Assembly: GCF_022601875.1 (NCBI RefSeq)
Contig: NZ_JAKVIP010000005.1
Coordinates: 42,855-106,854, forward strand
DNA from: Chryseobacterium sp. SSA4.19
Lineage (GTDB): Bacteria; Bacteroidota; Bacteroidia; Flavobacteriales; Weeksellaceae
Direction of reading: 5' to 3'
DNA length: 64,000 nt
The stretch's first letter is position 1, and every line of letters starts with the position of its first letter. This document shows positions 63,245 to 64,000 of the stretch, piece by piece. The position numbers and the translations under genes were made by a program. The notes below the pieces were generated by a model. It did not search any database. It was given only the letters and a program-made list of their open reading frames with translations, and was not told the origin of the DNA.

Positions 63245-63819
63245 GGATACACTTGATCTTTGTCCTGCTGTTTATACAAAAATCAGACCTAAATCCGTAT
63301 CATCCACTGCCTGTTGTGTTAATACCACAAAAAAGAAAAATAGATCAGTAAATTAGTGAAAAAATTTGTTGTTTATTTTAATTATTTTCAGAAGCGGTAT
63401 ATAAATTTTCAAATTAAATATAATAATTTAAACATCCAAACCATGGAAAATTAAGATCCCGTTTCTTTATCGATTTTTTCTTAATGTACTTACTAAAAAA
63501 GATAAGCAGTAATAATAACCGGCATAAAGTAATTTCACTTTGCGATTGTATTAGTTAAATAAAATCAAACCGGTAAAGAATATTAAACATAGTCCTGATG
63601 TCCAAAGTATAATAATTCTGTAATTGCATGTACTATCAATGTTATGATGGAACCGTTATCAATTCTGGTAAATGAGATAATACTATAGAAAAACAGGTTT
63701 TCAGAATCGCAGGTAATACAGGTTTATTCAGATCACTATCAAAATATCAATTTAAATTCATCCATATAACTGGAATTACAGAAACAAAAAATCCTACAAT
63801 TTCTTGTAGGATTATCTTG
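63245..63819. other. 575-bp intergenic region before the tRNA genes
   Basis: An AT-rich region with the tRNA terminator at its right end; no ORF or other RNA gene is seen. Confidence 0.5.
63781..63813 (-). terminator. Terminator of the tRNA-Asp unit
   Basis: A 10-bp stem (AATCCTACAA with TTGTAGGATT, 63790-63813) with a TTTC loop, followed by T residues on the minus strand. Confidence 0.9.
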
Positions 63820-63893
63820 CGATCCGGACGGGACTCGAACCCGCGACCTCCGCCGTGACAGGGCGGCATTCTAACCAGCTGAACTACCGGATC
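63820..63893 (-). tRNA. tRNA-Asp (GTC), copy 2
   Basis: 74 nt. The acceptor stem is GATCCGG with CCGGATC, the anticodon loop is CTGTCAC (anticodon GTC) and the T loop is TTCGAGT. The CCA tail is not encoded. It is identical to the copy at 63926-63999; a 32-nt spacer separates them. Confidence 0.97.
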
Positions 63894-63925
63894 AATTTTT
63901 TAAAAAGAAATTGATAAAACTTCTG

Positions 63926-63999
63926 CGATCCGGACGGGACTCGAACCCGCGACCTCCGCCGTGACAGGGCGGCATTCTAACCAGCTGAACTACCGGATC
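63926..63999 (-). tRNA. tRNA-Asp (GTC), copy 1
   Basis: 74 nt, identical to the copy at 63820-63893. It is the first of the two on the transcript; upstream tRNA genes could exist past the window end. Confidence 0.97.
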
Positions 64000-64000
64000 A

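Noticed and set aside
1..64000. Insertion sequences, prophage, CRISPR array or integrase
   Set aside because: No transposase, integrase, Cas protein, spaced repeats or terminal inverted repeats were seen.

Overview
The window reads as a low-GC Flavobacteriia chromosome, most likely Chryseobacterium or a close relative. The evidence is the gliding-motility lipoprotein GldD, Bacteroidota-type T6SS sheath genes, lipoproteins with Bacteroidota-style signals, a near absence of Shine-Dalgarno sequences, and many TAnnTTTG -7 boxes. No phage, insertion sequence, CRISPR array or rRNA operon was found. The DNA is chromosomal core mixed with accessory detoxification genes.

Layout. (1) 1-7034: mostly minus-strand stress and electrophile-detoxification genes: a MaoC-like protein, a chloroperoxidase-like hydrolase, a pirin, a Crp-like regulator, a degenerate receiver, a cupin, an MhqD-like esterase and two MhqO-like ring-cleaving dioxygenases. 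(2) 7306-13331: plus-strand block of a lipoprotein, an aldo/keto reductase with its AraC regulator, an outer-membrane protein, a Crp regulator, an epoxide-hydrolase-like protein and an NmrA-type reductase. (3) 13515-19487: a translationally coupled YqcI/YcgG (heme N-oxygenase family) and DUF1989 pair, a divergent DUF1826 gene, small regulators, a KAS III-like enzyme and an AT-rich gap. (4) 19503-31709: a photolyase operon containing an L,D-transpeptidase gene broken by an in-frame stop, then queG, a rhodanese, an HD hydrolase, hydrolases, a SurA-like PPIase, a PfkB kinase, gldD and mutY. (5) 31781-43061: tssC/tssB, two tandem M13 peptidases, a giant GH18-NodB-GT2 fusion and cinA. (6) 43172-52941: a LytS/LytTR two-component system facing VWA, SIMPL, MuiA-like and second VWA genes. 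(7) 53144-64000: an STAS-like protein, MFS transporter, lipA, ECF sigma factor, tyrS, esterase, PDZ aspartic protease, YkuD L,D-transpeptidase and two identical tRNA-Asp genes.

The strongest new signals are regulatory. Three promoters next to the LytTR system carry the same direct repeat (about TTCACCAAGTC, 21 bp period) at the same distance from the -7 box, which defines a local regulon of envelope-type proteins. The pirin gene and the second MhqO gene share a 55-bp promoter (46/55 identical), which implies common control by an unidentified regulator. The aldo/keto reductase promoter has a 22-bp-period direct repeat suited to the AraC protein encoded downstream. Several genes have the -7 box only 4 nt from the ATG, suggesting leaderless mRNAs. 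All calls come from reading the sequence; no database search was run.
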